A stretch of DNA of 64,000 nucleotides from an uncultured Pseudomonadales bacterium (GCA_958296405.1 OY282519.1:3208132-3272131), one strand, 5' to 3'; shown: positions 1 to 9,177, counted from the first letter of the stretch. Notes: generated by a model from the sequence alone, not told the origin. Program-made: numbers and translations.

Positions 1-1525
1 CCGCCAAGAAGCCCTGCAGCAGCCGCTCGCCCTGCACATAGTCGCGCACGCCAGTCTGCCGCCGCACCGCATCCGCCAGATAGTCCACCGCCGGGCGCCA
101 AGCGCCGTCGCGGGCCATCGCCCAAGTGAGGTCTTCGAACGCCAGCAGATCCACCGAGAACACGCCCACGTCGCGGTAGGCGTCGCGCAGGTAGCCGTAC
201 ATCAGCCGCCGCACGGTCTGGTTCGGAACGCCGAGGCGCAGCCGCCCGTCCGTCGCCCCGTGGATGGAGAGCAGCCCGAAACAGTGCAGCAGCGTCAGAA
301 AGTTCTCGCGCTCGCCAAGCTGCTCCACCGGAAAGCTGGGGTTCAGGTCAGAGTCCACCCGTCCTTCGGCGATCACCTCGCGCAACACATCGAAGTTGCC
401 GTTGAGGCCGAGCGCTCTCGCGTCGCGCAGCTCCGCGCTGTTCGAGACCCGCCGCGGCACTTCGGCGCTAGCGGCCCGCTCGACGGCAACCACGGCGTCG
501 CGATTCACCACCACCAAATGCCGTAGCTTGACATAGTCCACGCGCACGTTGGAGTCGATCAGATAGTCCGGCCCTGCCTTGTTGGGGATGCAGTGCTTGA
601 GGTAGTACAGCACCATGTCGGTGTTGTACATGTCTTCCGCGGCATCCTTGGCGAAGCGGTAGCCGTTGTACCACTCGCGCATCACGTCCATAGCCGTCTC
701 GGCCGGCTGGTCGAAAACGCCCAAGCCCCCGTACATCGCCACCAGATCGCCCACTTCCTTCTCGGTAAAACCCACCATCTGGTTGTACGCGGCGTCGAAG
801 CTGATGTTGGCACCGACGTTGAAGCCGCTGGTCACGTCGTCCATCGTCACCGGCGAGACGCCGGTGATGAACAGCCGCTCTAGATTGCCGGATTCCGTGC
901 CCGCCTTCAGCGTGGCGAAGAAGTCGCGAAAGAAGCCGCTGCCGTGTGTCACCGCGTGGTACGCGGCCACGCCTTCGCCGGCCAGAATCGTGTTGGCGAA
1001 GTTGTCGTACTCGTCGATCAGCACGTACAGGCGAACGCCGAGCCGTTCGGAGTGCAGGAACAGCTCGTTCAGCCGGCCGCCCATCGTCGGCGGCGCCAAG
1101 ATGCGCTGCGCCAGCTTCTCGGGGAACAGGTCTGCGTTCGCCTCCAACATACCCCGCAGCCGCGTATGGCAGTACTCCTCGAAGCGCTCTTCCAACGTCT
1201 CCAAGCGCTTGCCGAATGCCGAGAAGTTGAGCCGCAGCACCGCGTAACGGCTGCAGTTCGCCGTTGGCTCACGGCCGATGTCCGTGCCCGCGAACAGCGC
1301 CTCAAAGCCGTCCTTGCGCGTGCGGTCGTAGTAGTGCTCCAGGATCGACACCCAGCACGTCTTGCCGAACCGCCGCGGGCGCAGGAAAAACACGTGACGC
1401 TCGTTCTCCAGCTCGCGCACGAAGCGCGTCTTGTCCACATAGAGGTATCCCTCGCGGCGGATGGCGCGAAAATCCGCCATGCCGTAGGGAATGGGCGGAT
1501 AGGGCTTGCTGTCGGCGCTGGCCAC
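1..1525 (-). CDS. AAA-ATPase-like / PD-(D/E)XK (DUF1703) family protein, 3' end outside window
   Basis: Translating the minus strand gives the standard opening of this family, YPPIPYGMADFRAIRREGY, followed by YVDKT, a P-loop-like RPRRFGKT, a Walker-B-like LIDEYDN and ITGVSPVTMDDVTSGFN. Family knowledge: an AAA-type ATPase domain (AAA-ATPase_like) followed by a C-terminal PD-(D/E)XK nuclease domain. Members are common in accessory regions and have no firm role. The frame is open from a GTG at 1525 to the window edge, so about 508 residues are present and the nuclease end is cut off. The start is uncertain: GTG 1525 has only a weak AAGAG upstream, and an internal ATG (the M of YGMADF) is possible. 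It stands alone, with over 500 bp of non-coding DNA upstream. Confidence 0.8.
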   Translation of the reverse strand, partial: MASADSKPYPPIPYGMADFRAIRREGYLYVDKTRFVRELENERHVFFLRPRRFGKTCWVSILEHYYDRTRKDGFEALFAGTDIGREPTANCSRYAVLRLNFSAFGKRLETLEERFEEYCHTRLRGMLEANADLFPEKLAQRILAPPTMGGRLNELFLHSERLGVRLYVLIDEYDNFANTILAGEGVAAYHAVTHGSGFFRDFFATLKAGTESGNLERLFITGVSPVTMDDVTSGFNVGANISFDAAYNQMVGFTEKEVGDLVAMYGGLGVFDQPAETAMDVMREWYNGYRFAKDAAEDMYNTDMVLYYLKHCIPNKAGPDYLIDSNVRVDYVKLRHLVVVNRDAVVAVERAASAEVPRRVSNSAELRDARALGLNGNFDVLREVIAEGRVDSDLNPSFPVEQLGERENFLTLLHCFGLLSIHGATDGRLRLGVPNQTVRRLMYGYLRDAYRDVGVFSVDLLAFEDLTWAMARDGAWRPAVDYLADAVRRQTGVRDYVQGERLLQGFLA

Positions 1526-2062
1526 GGCTCTTGCGTCACCAAGGGTGGTCGATGGGTCGGATTCTCACACCAAGGCCGCGCCCTGTCTAACCGACGGGCA
1601 CGTTCGGCAACAAGCGCCGTCTAGCACAGCGCTGCGGGGCCGGGCGAAGACGAGCGTTGGACAGGGCGGCGATGCTTCTCGGCCTGCTGGCGGGAGCGGA
1701 CTCGCCAGCCAGCCGACGGAATAGGGCGCGAAGCAGGTTAGGCGGGGTCCGCATAGAGCGGGGCGGCCACCGATAGTTCCGGTGTTGCAGAAGGCCGCCG
1801 AAGACGCGAGAGACGAAGGCCGCAGTGTGCAGGGCGTTTTCGCTCAATGAAGCTGGTTGAGGCAGGAACATAAACATCTACCTCTCCGCAAAACAGCATT
1901 CAACCACTCCCATCAAGCCTCTCCTCCACCATCCCGCTGGTTTCTTGCTCAGAGGCGTTTAGCGTTGCCACAACTTGCCGATTATAACACAAGTTGTCGA
2001 CCTTTTGCTTCTCATACACCACGAAGATATAACTCCTGTCCACAACGGTACGGGCACAGGAC
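1526..2062. other. Non-coding stretch between DUF1703 gene and Sel1 gene
   Basis: No reading frame here looks like a known protein; the open frames are arginine/proline-rich shadows. The only structure I see is the inverted repeat at 1970-1997. Confidence 0.5.
1970..1997. promoter_or_regulatory. Perfect 8-bp inverted repeat around a TATAAT-like sequence
   Basis: ACAACTTG (1970-1977) and CAAGTTGT (1990-1997) are perfect inverted repeats separated by 12 bp. The spacer holds ATTATAAC, which reads TATAAT on the minus strand. This layout is typical of an operator overlapping a promoter. I see no convincing -35, so direction and target gene are open. Confidence 0.3.
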
Positions 2063-2770
2063 ATGGTATTCAAGAGCACAGCAAGTGGCGCTGCACAGCA
2101 AAATACTCAAGCAACGGGCTGCAACGCCGACACTCAGACGGAGCTGGAGGCAATCCGCGCCGCGGCCGAGGGGGGTGATGCGGTGGCCCAGTGTAAGTTG
2201 GGGCAGCGACACATGGACGGAGATGGCGTTCCCAAAGACGGCCGGGAGGCGATATTTTGGTTCCATCAAGCTGCTGAGCAAGGGCTAGCGATTGCCCAAC
2301 ACAACTTGGGATACATGCACGATACTGAAGCGAGCGCCAGAGATCGTAGTGTCACCATTTCTTGGTTCCAAAAGGCCGCCAAGCAGGGATTGGTGCAGAG
2401 CCAGCTTTCGTTGGGCGCTGCTTACTTCCTTGGCAGAGGCGTGGCCAAGGACGACGTGGAAGCCATGCTGTGGTATCGCATGGCGGCCGAGCGAGGGGAC
2501 GCCGCCGCCCAACTCAACATGGGAACCGCGTACGCCCTCGGACAAGGTGTCCCCAAGGACTATGGCGAGTCCACACGGTGGTACCGAAGAGCCGCCGAGC
2601 AGGGAAATGCCCATGCCTCGCACAACTTAGGAACAGCGTATCATCAAGGCTTGGGCGTGCCCAAGGATCACGACAAGGCCGCATATTGGTTCCAAAAGGC
2701 TAGAGAGCAACGCCGCTCCCCTAGCATCAACGGGTTGCACGAGGTGTGTCCCGCCACATCAGGAAACTAG
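2063..2770 (+). CDS. Sel1-repeat (SLR/TPR-like) protein
   Basis: About five or six tandem Sel1-like repeats of roughly 36 residues start near residue 27. Each has the form A.GG.A.AQ..LG..Y..G.GV.KD...A..W...AA; examples are GQRHMDGDGVPKDGREAIFW and GTAYALGQGVPKDYGESTRW. Sel1 repeats form alpha-alpha solenoids that bind other proteins. No signal peptide or enzymatic domain is visible, so a cytoplasmic scaffold or adaptor is the most that can be inferred. The ATG at 2063 has a weak ACAGGAC upstream. A second Sel1 gene follows on the same strand, probably a paralogue. Confidence 0.85.
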   Translation: MVFKSTASGAAQQNTQATGCNADTQTELEAIRAAAEGGDAVAQCKLGQRHMDGDGVPKDGREAIFWFHQAAEQGLAIAQHNLGYMHDTEASARDRSVTISWFQKAAKQGLVQSQLSLGAAYFLGRGVAKDDVEAMLWYRMAAERGDAAAQLNMGTAYALGQGVPKDYGESTRWYRRAAEQGNAHASHNLGTAYHQGLGVPKDHDKAAYWFQKAREQRRSPSINGLHEVCPATSGN

Positions 2771-3021
2771 GGGTGGGGAGCTACGAGACTGCCGGTGGTA
2801 CGGAGGGGACACCAAGCAGAAACACACGGCAGCCGAGTAAAACGTGGCCGCACTATGCGACTCCGGCAAGGCTTTGCCGTGGGCAGGCCGAAGCCACGTT
2901 GTGATACCGTAGAGTGGCAGAGCGGAGGTAGCGGAGGCGTGGCCCCGTGTGGAACGGGCACTTCGCCGGCTTGGAGATAGCGAAGCCACCCGCCCAAAAG
3001 AGAACCAAGGGGGATGGCTAG

Positions 3022-3684
3022 GTGGCCAAGTCTGGGCGCGGGACATATGAACACTACGCTGGATTCATGTACGCCGATGGCGAAGCGCTTCCCGCAGAGT
3101 ATCACAGAGCCACATTTTGGTTGCAATTTCGGTACAACCACGTCTCCGTTGATGAGCAATCGGCTACCAAATGGATGCAGGGCGCAGCCAAGCGAGGCCA
3201 CCGGCTAGACCAGCACAACCTCGGCCTCGCGTACTACCTTGGATTGGGCATCGAGCGAGACCTCCACCAAGCGGAGCGGTGGTTCCTCAAGGCTGCCGAG
3301 CAACGGCTCGCGCAGGCTCAGCACAACCTAGGCGTTCTGTACCGTCTCGTCGACGGCTTCATTCACCACCGGCTAGCGGTGAAGTGGTTCCGCCAAGCCG
3401 CCGAGCAAGAGCTCCCAGAGGCGCAGCATCGCTTGGGGGTGTGCTACTATGAGGGAGAAGGCATCGGCAAGGACTTGAGCCAGTCCCTTGCTTGGCTAAG
3501 TGTAGCCGCAGCAGCGGGCGTCGAATCTGCTAGCGAACTCAAGACATCATTGGCCGCAAACATGAGCGCGGCGCAGCGGTCAAAGGCCGACCAGCTAATC
3601 GCGGCCCGCCAGCCCGTCGTAGATCGCCAGCTTGCGCCCAGCGTGACCCCAGTCAAAGTGAGCCCACATCGGTCGCTGCTCTAA
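3022..3684 (+). CDS. Sel1-repeat protein
   Basis: 220 residues from a GTG, with four to five Sel1 repeats. Clear ones are GLAYYLGLGIERDLHQAERW, a repeat around AQAQHNLGVLYRL, and GVCYYEGEGIGKDLSQSLAW, followed by the usual closing ALSVAAAAG-type helix. The C-terminal 50 residues are non-repeat. The first repeat region (GTYEHYAGFMYADGEALP) is irregular, so the N-terminus may be degraded or start elsewhere. Likely a paralogue of the upstream Sel1 gene; the 250 bp between them holds no recognisable gene. It ends 37 bp before the truncated fbpA copy at the edge of the CRISPR island. Confidence 0.75.
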   Translation: MAKSGRGTYEHYAGFMYADGEALPAEYHRATFWLQFRYNHVSVDEQSATKWMQGAAKRGHRLDQHNLGLAYYLGLGIERDLHQAERWFLKAAEQRLAQAQHNLGVLYRLVDGFIHHRLAVKWFRQAAEQELPEAQHRLGVCYYEGEGIGKDLSQSLAWLSVAAAAGVESASELKTSLAANMSAAQRSKADQLIAARQPVVDRQLAPSVTPVKVSPHRSLL

Positions 3685-3720
3685 CCCGCTCGGCACACCC
3701 TCTGCGCATGAGAACGCCTC

Positions 3721-4170
3721 TCACTTCCACCCAGCACGGTCAAACACTTTCACCGCAAGGGACTGGTTGGCACTGAACACGGCGGCTTTGGCGGCATCTT
3801 CCTTGAACGTGCCGAGTTGAGCGACGGGGCCGGTGGCGGCGCCCACAACCGGATACTCGTTGTTGCCTGCGGCGAACAGGCGCTGGGCGAAGTCGCTGGT
3901 GAGGTATTCCAAGAACCCAATGGCCGCGTCACGGTTCGGGGCATGCCGGGCGATGCCCGCGCCGCTGATGTTCACATGCGCGCCCCGCCCTGCTTGGTTC
4001 GGAAACAGCACGCCCAAGCTCTCCACCACGGCTTGGTCCGCGGCCGCATCCGAACCGAGCAGGCGGCCGATGTAGTAGGTGTTGGCGATGGTCACGCCGC
4101 ACTCGCCGGCTGCGACGGTGCGCAGCTGGGCGGTGTCGTTGCCTTGTGGCCGACGGGCGAAGTTGACCAC
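3721..4170 (-). pseudogene. fbpA: Truncated fbpA: C-terminal 149 residues of an iron-binding protein, left boundary of the CRISPR island
   Basis: The minus-strand frame matches the last ~149 residues of the intact iron-binding protein at 21069-22073, ending in the same KVFDRAGWK. My hand alignment gives roughly 40 mismatches and no gaps over about 450 bp (~91% identity), with only about 15 amino-acid changes and no stops. Similarity starts a few bases past the stop codon (near 3712) and ends abruptly at 4170. Nine bases later the first CRISPR repeat begins. The signal peptide, N-lobe and start are missing, so it cannot make a working protein. The excess of silent changes says it belonged to a functional gene until recently. 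Confidence 0.9.
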
Positions 4171-4179
4171 TCAGGTGGT

Positions 4180-7052
4180 GTCTCAATCCCTTCTTCGTCA
4201 GGGCGAGTGCTCGAACTTGTGGGCGACATGCCCATCAAGGAAGTTCGGGCATTGGTCTCACTCCCTTCTTCGTCAGGGCGAGTGCTCGAACGGCTCCGCG
4301 GTGTTCGTCGGGCGAAGCTATGACCGTCTCAATCCCTTCTTCGTCAGGGCGAGTGCTCGAACAGAGGCCGCGCTAGAGCAATACATCGCATCCGCGCTTG
4401 CTGTCTCAATCCCTTCTTCGTCAGGGCGAGTGCTCGAACCGACGGTGTTCGGCGCGGCGGGGGGTCAGTTGGTGTCTCAATCCCTTCTTCGTCAGGGCGA
4501 GTGCTCGAACGGTTGCTTGACCAACTCACCAGCTAGTCTCTTTTCGTCTCAATCCCTTCTTCGTCAGGGCGAGTGCTCGAACGGCCAGCGGCGGCTCACC
4601 TCCGCCAAGTCCAGTTCGGTCTCAATCCCTTCTTCGTCAGGGCGAGTGCTCGAACCGACTCGAATGGGCGCGTCGTATCGTGAGGTGTACGTCTCAATCC
4701 CTTCTTCGTCAGGGCGAGTGCTCGAACCGGCACAGGAGAAAGACCATGAGCGAACACTTCAGTCTCAATCCCTTCTTCGTCAGGGCGAGTGCTCGAACTT
4801 GTCAGCATCGACTTAAACGGCAAAGCCGTCTACGTCTCAATCCCTTCTTCGTCAGGGCGAGTGCTCGAACGTAGAACTGCCCGAGGAATTGGTACTGATG
4901 ATGGGGTCTCAATCCCTTCTTCGTCAGGGCGAGTGCTCGAACGGCCCTCTCGAAGTCGCGGTCCACGGCAGCTATCCGTCTCAATCCCTTCTTCGTCAGG
5001 GCGAGTGCTCGAACCGAGGCCTTCGCGGGCACCGGGCGCAGCGCCGATCAGTCTCAATCCCTTCTTCGTCAGGGCGAGTGCTCGAACAAGAGCACATCAA
5101 TCGCGCCAAAGGGCTGCGGCTCACGTCTCAATCCCTTCTTCGTCAGGGCGAGTGCTCGAACCTCGCGCAATGTCTGCGACTCCGTAGACCTTGCGTCTCA
5201 ATCCCTTCTTCGTCAGGGCGAGTGCTCGAACAATTGAGGCTGATTGATGCGTGTCGAACGGGCTGGGTCTCAATCCCTTCTTCGTCAGGGCGAGTGCTCG
5301 AACGGCGCCCAAGTTGCCGACGCCCCGCACATGCAAGACGTCTCAATCCCTTCTTCGTCAGGGCGAGTGCTCGAACGACAGGGCGCGACGCGAAGGGTTT
5401 CATCCGTTGGCGGGTCTCAATCCCTTCTTCGTCAGGGCGAGTGCTCGAACGCGCTCCAAAGCGCCACGGGGCAATTCTGGCAGGTGGTCTCAATCCCTTC
5501 TTCGTCAGGGCGAGTGCTCGAACGGGAGATGCCCTTGGAGGAAGCGGCGGAGGATAAGGTCTCAATCCCTTCTTCGTCAGGGCGAGTGCTCGAACGCCGT
5601 GCGGCTGATCTCTGCGGAACGGAGTGCTGTGTCTCAATCCCTTCTTCGTCAGGGCGAGTGCTCGAACCTATCGGGGGAGTGGCGGAGTCGTCCGTGTTCG
5701 GCAGTCTCAATCCCTTCTTCGTCAGGGCGAGTGCTCGAACGGCAGCGTCCACGCGATAGCTTGTGACTCGCATCGTCTCAATCCCTTCTTCGTCAGGGCG
5801 AGTGCTCGAACCCCCAAGAGGCTGCCAAGATCGTCACCGAGCGCGAAGGTCTCAATCCCTTCTTCGTCAGGGCGAGTGCTCGAACTGGCAGCGTCCACGC
5901 GATAGCTTGTGACTCGCATCGTCTCAATCCCTTCTTCGTCAGGGCGAGTGCTCGAACCCCCAAGAGGCTGCCAAGATCGTCACCGAGCGCGAAGGTCTCA
6001 ATCCCTTCTTCGTCAGGGCGAGTGCTCGAACTGGCAGCCCACTACGACTGCTCGCACCTTATCCCAGGGTCTCAATCCCTTCTTCGTCAGGGCGAGTGCT
6101 CGAACTTGGGCGGTGGATGGTGCCCGCCCCATGCAAGTGCCGTCTCAATCCCTTCTTCGTCAGGGCGAGTGCTCGAACCATCAAGCGCAACCGCAAAGGC
6201 GATTTGACTGCGCGCGTCTCAATCCCTTCTTCGTCAGGGCGAGTGCTCGAACTTGATGGGGCGAGACTGACATGGACTACCTAGTGAGTCTCAATCCCTT
6301 CTTCGTCAGGGCGAGTGCTCGAACCCGACCGCGGCGATCAAGCGCTACATCGAAATCACGCGGTCTCAATCCCTTCTTCGTCAGGGCGAGTGCTCGAACC
6401 TGAGCGTGAGGCGCAGCGCCGGCTTTTGGGAGACTGTCTCAATCCCTTCTTCGTCAGGGCGAGTGCTCGAACGTTTCCGCGCCCAAGGAACAATCAATCC
6501 ATGATGTCTCAATCCCTTCTTCGTCAGGGCGAGTGCTCGAACGCCGCTACGGTTGCGGTTGGGAAAGCCGCAAGCCGTCTCAATCCCTTCTTCGTCAGGG
6601 CGAGTGCTCGAACGGCGGCAACGCATCCTCATGCGTATCGCGCATGACGTCTCAATCCCTTCTTCGTCAGGGCGAGTGCTCGAACACCGAGCAATGGGGC
6701 GTGATGCCGCCGGAAGCCGCGGTCTCAATCCCTTCTTCGTCAGGGCGAGTGCTCGAACGATTGGGCAATCCGTACAATGGGAACCGTGGATGGCGTCTCA
6801 ATCCCTTCTTCGTCAGGGCGAGTGCTCGAACTGCAGAAGGGCCCATATCCCAGGCTTTTCGCGCTCCGTCTCAATCCCTTCTTCGTCAGGGCGAGTGCTC
6901 GAACTGACAAAAGTGCTTGCATCCTGTTTTCCGTTGTGCCGTCTCAATCCCTTCTTCGTCAGGGCGAGTGCTCGAACCGAGCGCTATGGGCGGTGGCCTG
7001 GGTACAACCTTCGCCGTCTCAATCCCTTCTTCGTCAGGGCGAGTGCTCGAAC
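4180..7052 (-). CRISPR. CRISPR array, 40 repeats of 37 bp and 39 spacers (33-40 bp), type III-B
   Basis: I located 40 copies of a 37-bp repeat; on the plus strand it begins GTCTCAATCCC and ends GAGTGCTCGAAC. Spacers are 33-40 bp. On the minus strand the repeat ends in GGGATTGAGAC: a short CCCT/AGGG stem followed by ATTGAGAC, the usual 8-nt 5' tag of Cas6-processed crRNA. Transcription is therefore leftwards from the leader at 7053-7178, continuing the cas operon. Only the repeat at 4255-4291 deviates (GTCTCACTCC), consistent with this being the old, leader-distal end. Spacers at 5886-5920 and 5958-5994 duplicate those at 5741-5774 and 5812-5848. Long plus-strand open frames across the array are artefacts of the repeat. 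Confidence 0.98.
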
Positions 7053-7178
7053 AGACCACGGTCTGTTTTGAGCGACATTTCAATGGCTTGGAGCATGACT
7101 CGTGTATGCAAGCACGGCACCGTGGGGTTAACCTTCAAATGGGCACTCCTCCGTTTGGGGCGAACTGTCAAAGAGCGT
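7053..7178 (-). promoter_or_regulatory. CRISPR leader
   Basis: This 126-bp AT-richer non-coding gap lies between the last cas gene (cas2, stop at 7179) and the leader-proximal repeat. An inverted repeat AGACC-AC-GGTCT (7053-7064) abuts the first repeat, where new spacers would be inserted. A TTGACA on the minus strand (7166-7171) could be a -35, but no good -10 follows at the right distance, so the promoter is not defined. Confidence 0.75.
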
Positions 7179-7469
7179 CTACCGCCAAGCGAAAAGCAAA
7201 TCCTTGGCAAGCAGGTCTCTACCGTAAACCGACAATGGCGCGGGCGTCAATAGCGGGTACGCCCGAATGTCATCTCGGCGTGGATCAACGATGTGCTCCA
7301 GTTCACCGAGCCTTCGAACTACCTCGCGCCGCGTCAGATGGGTTTGAAACACCGAGTACTGGAGCGGCAAGGCGTACCGTTTCACCTGCTTATGCACCTC
7401 TCGAAGCCGGCGGGGATCAGCGATGTCATAACAGATCAACCAAGGCCGCCGTCTGTTCGCAGCCATCAT
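7179..7469 (-). CDS. cas2: Cas2, CRISPR adaptation protein (second copy, next to the leader)
   Basis: 96 residues. The opening RRRPWLICYDIADPRRLREV is the ferredoxin-like first strand with the conserved Asp, followed by the Cas2 pattern LQYSVFQTHLTRREV and the C-terminal DDIRAYPL segment. Cas2 dimers bridge two Cas1 dimers during spacer integration. Two start ATGs exist (7469 and 7466); the first overlaps the stop of the upstream Cas1-like gene as ATGA, so translation is probably coupled. It is the last gene before the leader. Clearly different in sequence from the other cas2 at 9178-9462. Confidence 0.93.
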   Translation of the reverse strand: MMAANRRRPWLICYDIADPRRLREVHKQVKRYALPLQYSVFQTHLTRREVVRRLGELEHIVDPRRDDIRAYPLLTPAPLSVYGRDLLAKDLLFAWR

Positions 7470-8209
7470 GCCTTCTCCCTAATGAGCCGAGCGAGGCCTA
7501 GCAGAGCTTGCCTAAGGTGAAAGTCAGTCGTCATCCGATCGCCTTCGAACAGCCTCACCAAGTCGGTTGCGCATCGGCCGATGCGGCCATGGGAGCCGTC
7601 TCGGGCGAGGTTCGGATGTAAACCCCACTGAATCACTGTTACGAGGTCCGGTGCCACCACCTCCAGCGAACGGTCAGCGTCACAGCAACCCAGCTTAGCC
7701 AACTCTTCAAGGCACCGGGCATACGCTAGGCCATAGAAAACACGCTTCTCTGCACGGAAGCCGGCGTCGTGCGTCGCCCATCGACGCACCGCGCGCAGAA
7801 CGCGCCCGCCACCCCGACCACCCAGCCCCATACGCAGCGAACAGAGGCCGATCGCGCGGCGTCTCCAAGCGAAGGCCCACTGCCGGTACGCATCGTGGCT
7901 ACCCGGCCGTTCGAGGAAGTGCCGCCAATCCTCGGAAAACGTGCTTCGGCTGGACGGCTCGCCGATCCAGCGCCGGCAAGGCAGACCATCGGAACCAAGC
8001 GCACACACCACGATGCCCGCAGCACCACATGCTAGGAGCGCTTCCGCAGCCCAGTCCACTTCCCCGAATACGACCACGCGAGAGACGCGTTTCAGCGGAA
8101 ACCGGCTATCGTCCGAGTGTCGTTTGCGAAACCGCAGTGCCGGGCCATCCAAGCACACCCGGATCCGTTCGGTAGCGCGAACATACAGAGGCGTCGCCGC
8201 GGTGTTCAT
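7466..8209 (-). CDS. Cas1-like protein, probably catalytically inactive paralogue
   Basis: 247 residues, shorter than the neighbouring 321-residue Cas1. The N-terminus has the Cas1 beta-domain pattern (LYVRATERIRVCLDG, FPLKRVSRVVVFGEVDW, GIVVCALGSDG). The C-terminus has a recognisable but altered version of the Cas1 active-site helix, GLHPNLARDGSHGRIGRCA then TDLVRLFEGDR. The Glu-Gly motif of the large domain (GIEG in the neighbour) is missing, the catalytic His position appears to be Asp, and the Glu after DLx is Arg; only one Asp is kept. Inference: a structural or regulatory Cas1 subunit, or a decaying copy. The frame is intact and overlaps cas1 and cas2 by 4 bp each, which argues it is expressed. 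I have not matched it to a named subfamily. Confidence 0.6.
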   Translation of the reverse strand: MNTAATPLYVRATERIRVCLDGPALRFRKRHSDDSRFPLKRVSRVVVFGEVDWAAEALLACGAAGIVVCALGSDGLPCRRWIGEPSSRSTFSEDWRHFLERPGSHDAYRQWAFAWRRRAIGLCSLRMGLGGRGGGRVLRAVRRWATHDAGFRAEKRVFYGLAYARCLEELAKLGCCDADRSLEVVAPDLVTVIQWGLHPNLARDGSHGRIGRCATDLVRLFEGDRMTTDFHLRQALLGLARLIREKA

Positions 8210-9171
8210 ACGGTCGCCTCCAAGGCCTTGCCATGCTGCACAAACTCGCGGGCAACCCGGCGCATTTCGCGGCGCAGGAGACGCCGCATCGTTTCGTTAA
8301 ACGGGTTGAAGTGCTCGTAGAAGCGTCTCCGAGCCGGTTTCCCCAACAACACCGCCTCCCCTTCGCGGCGAAAGCTCTGGTTGGTGAAAGTGCGCTCACG
8401 GAATTGCTCCCACACCCATTCATCCACATGGGGTCGAAACGGCTCGATGACATCTGCGGCGAACGACTCCCGCCCATACGCCGGTTGGTGGTAGAGGCCC
8501 AACATTGGGTCGAGGCCGGCCGCATGAGCTGCCGACACCGCCTCATAGTGCAACAGCGTATAGGCAAACGATAAGCAAGCGTTCACCGGATCGGGGGGCG
8601 GACGACGACGACGCCCTGCAAACCCCAACGACGGTGGGAATAGGCCCGCGTATGCGGAGAAGTATGCGGCCGCGGCCGCGCCTTCAATGCCCAAGAGCCG
8701 TGCCAACGTGAGTTCCGTGCATGAAGATGCGCTCTCAAGCGCCGCATCGAGACGGCGGATGGCGGCGAACAATGCGCGGCGCTGGCTCGGCCGTGATTCC
8801 ATCGCCCGTCGAAGCAAGCGCTGCTGCGCACTGATCTTCGCCTTCACCAGTTCCCGGGCCCAACCGACGCGGGCAACCGGATTTCGATAGGCGTCGAACT
8901 GCCCTAGCCGGCGCCATACATCGTTGTGAACCTGACCCACGCACGTGGCCAAATACCGAGAGCGCCTTCCACCTAACAGCGCAATGCTCGCACCCGCCTC
9001 CACCAATGCACCGATCACCGACGTGGAAAGCCGCACACGCCCATGCAACACCACGCGGTCTAACCCCGCAAGTGGAATCGAACCGCGGCGGCCCGCAGGC
9101 TCGTACACCTCCAACGCGCTCCCGGCGCAGCGAAGCTCAATGTCCTTACGATCGATGTAGAGCGTAGACAT
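8206..9171 (-). CDS. cas1: Cas1, CRISPR integrase
   Basis: 321 residues, typical length. Opens MSTLYIDRKDIELR with the beta-domain PLAGLDRVVLHGRV and GASIALLGGRR. The helical domain carries the metal-binding set: Glu in LLGIEGAAAAAYF, then His and Asp/Glu in GLYHQPAYGRESFAADVIEP. This is the catalytically competent Cas1 of the locus, inserting new spacers at the leader end with Cas2. The ATG at 9171 is 6 bp after the upstream cas2 stop, and the end overlaps the Cas1-like gene by 4 bp. No reverse transcriptase or Cas4 fusion is present. Confidence 0.96.
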   Translation of the reverse strand: MSTLYIDRKDIELRCAGSALEVYEPAGRRGSIPLAGLDRVVLHGRVRLSTSVIGALVEAGASIALLGGRRSRYLATCVGQVHNDVWRRLGQFDAYRNPVARVGWARELVKAKISAQQRLLRRAMESRPSQRRALFAAIRRLDAALESASSCTELTLARLLGIEGAAAAAYFSAYAGLFPPSLGFAGRRRRPPPDPVNACLSFAYTLLHYEAVSAAHAAGLDPMLGLYHQPAYGRESFAADVIEPFRPHVDEWVWEQFRERTFTNQSFRREGEAVLLGKPARRRFYEHFNPFNETMRRLLRREMRRVAREFVQHGKALEATV

Positions 9172-9177
9172 GTGCCG

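Noticed and set aside
1587-1877. Minus-strand frame of 96 codons upstream of the Sel1 gene
   Set aside because: Arg/Pro-rich, no family resemblance, no ribosome site; kept as non-coding.
4217-7015. Self-targeting spacers
   Set aside because: I saw no spacer matching another part of this window, but this was only checked by eye and not against the rest of the genome.
4079-7253. Many overlapping open frames of 60-245 codons with SIPSSSGRVLE, NPFFVRASART or STRPDEEGIET repeats
   Set aside because: They are readings of the CRISPR repeat in its six frames, not genes.
8206-9171. Reverse transcriptase or Cas4 associated with Cas1
   Set aside because: No RT or Cas4 motifs in Cas1 or its neighbours.
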